From Planctomycetota bacterium (GTDB lineage: Bacteria > Planctomycetota > Planctomycetia > Pirellulales > Thermoguttaceae), in NCBI GenBank assembly GCA_013202535.1, contig JABMRP010000395.1, forward strand, positions 1 to 5,863: a stretch of DNA of 5,863 nt, written 5' to 3'. The notes beneath the pieces are model-generated. The model was not told the DNA's origin. It worked only from the letters and a program-made list of their open reading frames with translations, and did not search any database. Positions 5,824 through 5,863 of the stretch are shown here, one piece after another (position 1 is the stretch's first letter; each line of letters opens with the position of its first letter). The translations under genes and the position numbers were made by a program.

Positions 5824-5863
5824 ATGACAAAAGTTCGGATGCTTTTCTCACTTGCCCTGATTG
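5824..5863 (+). CDS. Start of a probable exported protein, cut by right edge
   Basis: An ATG at 5824 opens a frame that stays open to the edge: 13 codons, MTKVRMLFSLALI, then one base. A basic N-terminus followed by a hydrophobic run is how a signal peptide begins. GAGG (5812-5815) lies eight bases upstream, a suitable ribosome binding site. It reads in the same direction as the hydrolase and starts 51 bases after its stop, so co-transcription is possible. Too little is visible to name a family. Confidence 0.55.
   Translation, partial: MTKVRMLFSLALI

Noticed and set aside
1..5863. CRISPR array, insertion sequence, prophage, tRNA/rRNA or defence-system genes
   Set aside because: No spaced identical repeats, transposase or integrase motifs, terminal inverted repeats, cloverleaf-like sequences or defence-type domains were seen on either strand.

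Overview
The window is GC-rich bacterial DNA. It has widely spaced genes, strong G/C preference at third codon positions and GGGAG/AGGAG-type ribosome binding sites. Several proteins match families I associate with Planctomycetes, most likely a Pirellulales-like lineage. That assignment rests on remembered family features (the SnoaL-plus-C-terminal-domain protein, the small 'STAAEG...SQLDPITG' secreted protein, and the large lipase-like hydrolase with a 'YQPGKIP' junction); no search was run.

Layout: (1) 812 to the left edge, minus strand: an exported NTF2-like/SnoaL protein whose C-terminus lies outside the window. (2) 813-1080: spacer with a sigma70-like promoter for gene 1 and three phased GCGCAC motifs. 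(3) 1734-1081, minus strand: a 217-residue exported, Gly-rich then helical protein of unknown function. (4) 1735-2014: a divergent intergenic region with an AT-rich promoter patch containing a tandem 8-mer, followed by a triplicated 7-mer leader whose last copy is the ribosome binding site. (5) 2015-3802, plus strand: an exported protein made almost entirely of about 17 HEAT repeats. (6) 3803-4008: spacer with a 10-bp hairpin and a probable intrinsic terminator. (7) 4009-5772, plus strand: a 587-residue exported alpha/beta hydrolase with a complete Ser-Asp-His triad and a large N-terminal accessory region. (8) 5824 to the right edge: the first 13 codons of what looks like another exported protein.

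Functional reading: every gene whose start is visible begins with an export signal or what looks like the beginning of one, so this is a cluster of cell-envelope or periplasmic proteins. The genes are separated by 50-280 bases and read in both directions, so I see no tight operon and no evidence that they form one pathway. The last two plus-strand genes (hydrolase and the partial gene, 51 bases apart) are the only pair close enough to be co-transcribed. I found no mobile element, CRISPR array, tRNA, rRNA or defence system, and nothing that makes a convincing new multi-gene system. The most unusual items are lineage-restricted proteins of unknown role and small repeat structures in the control regions.
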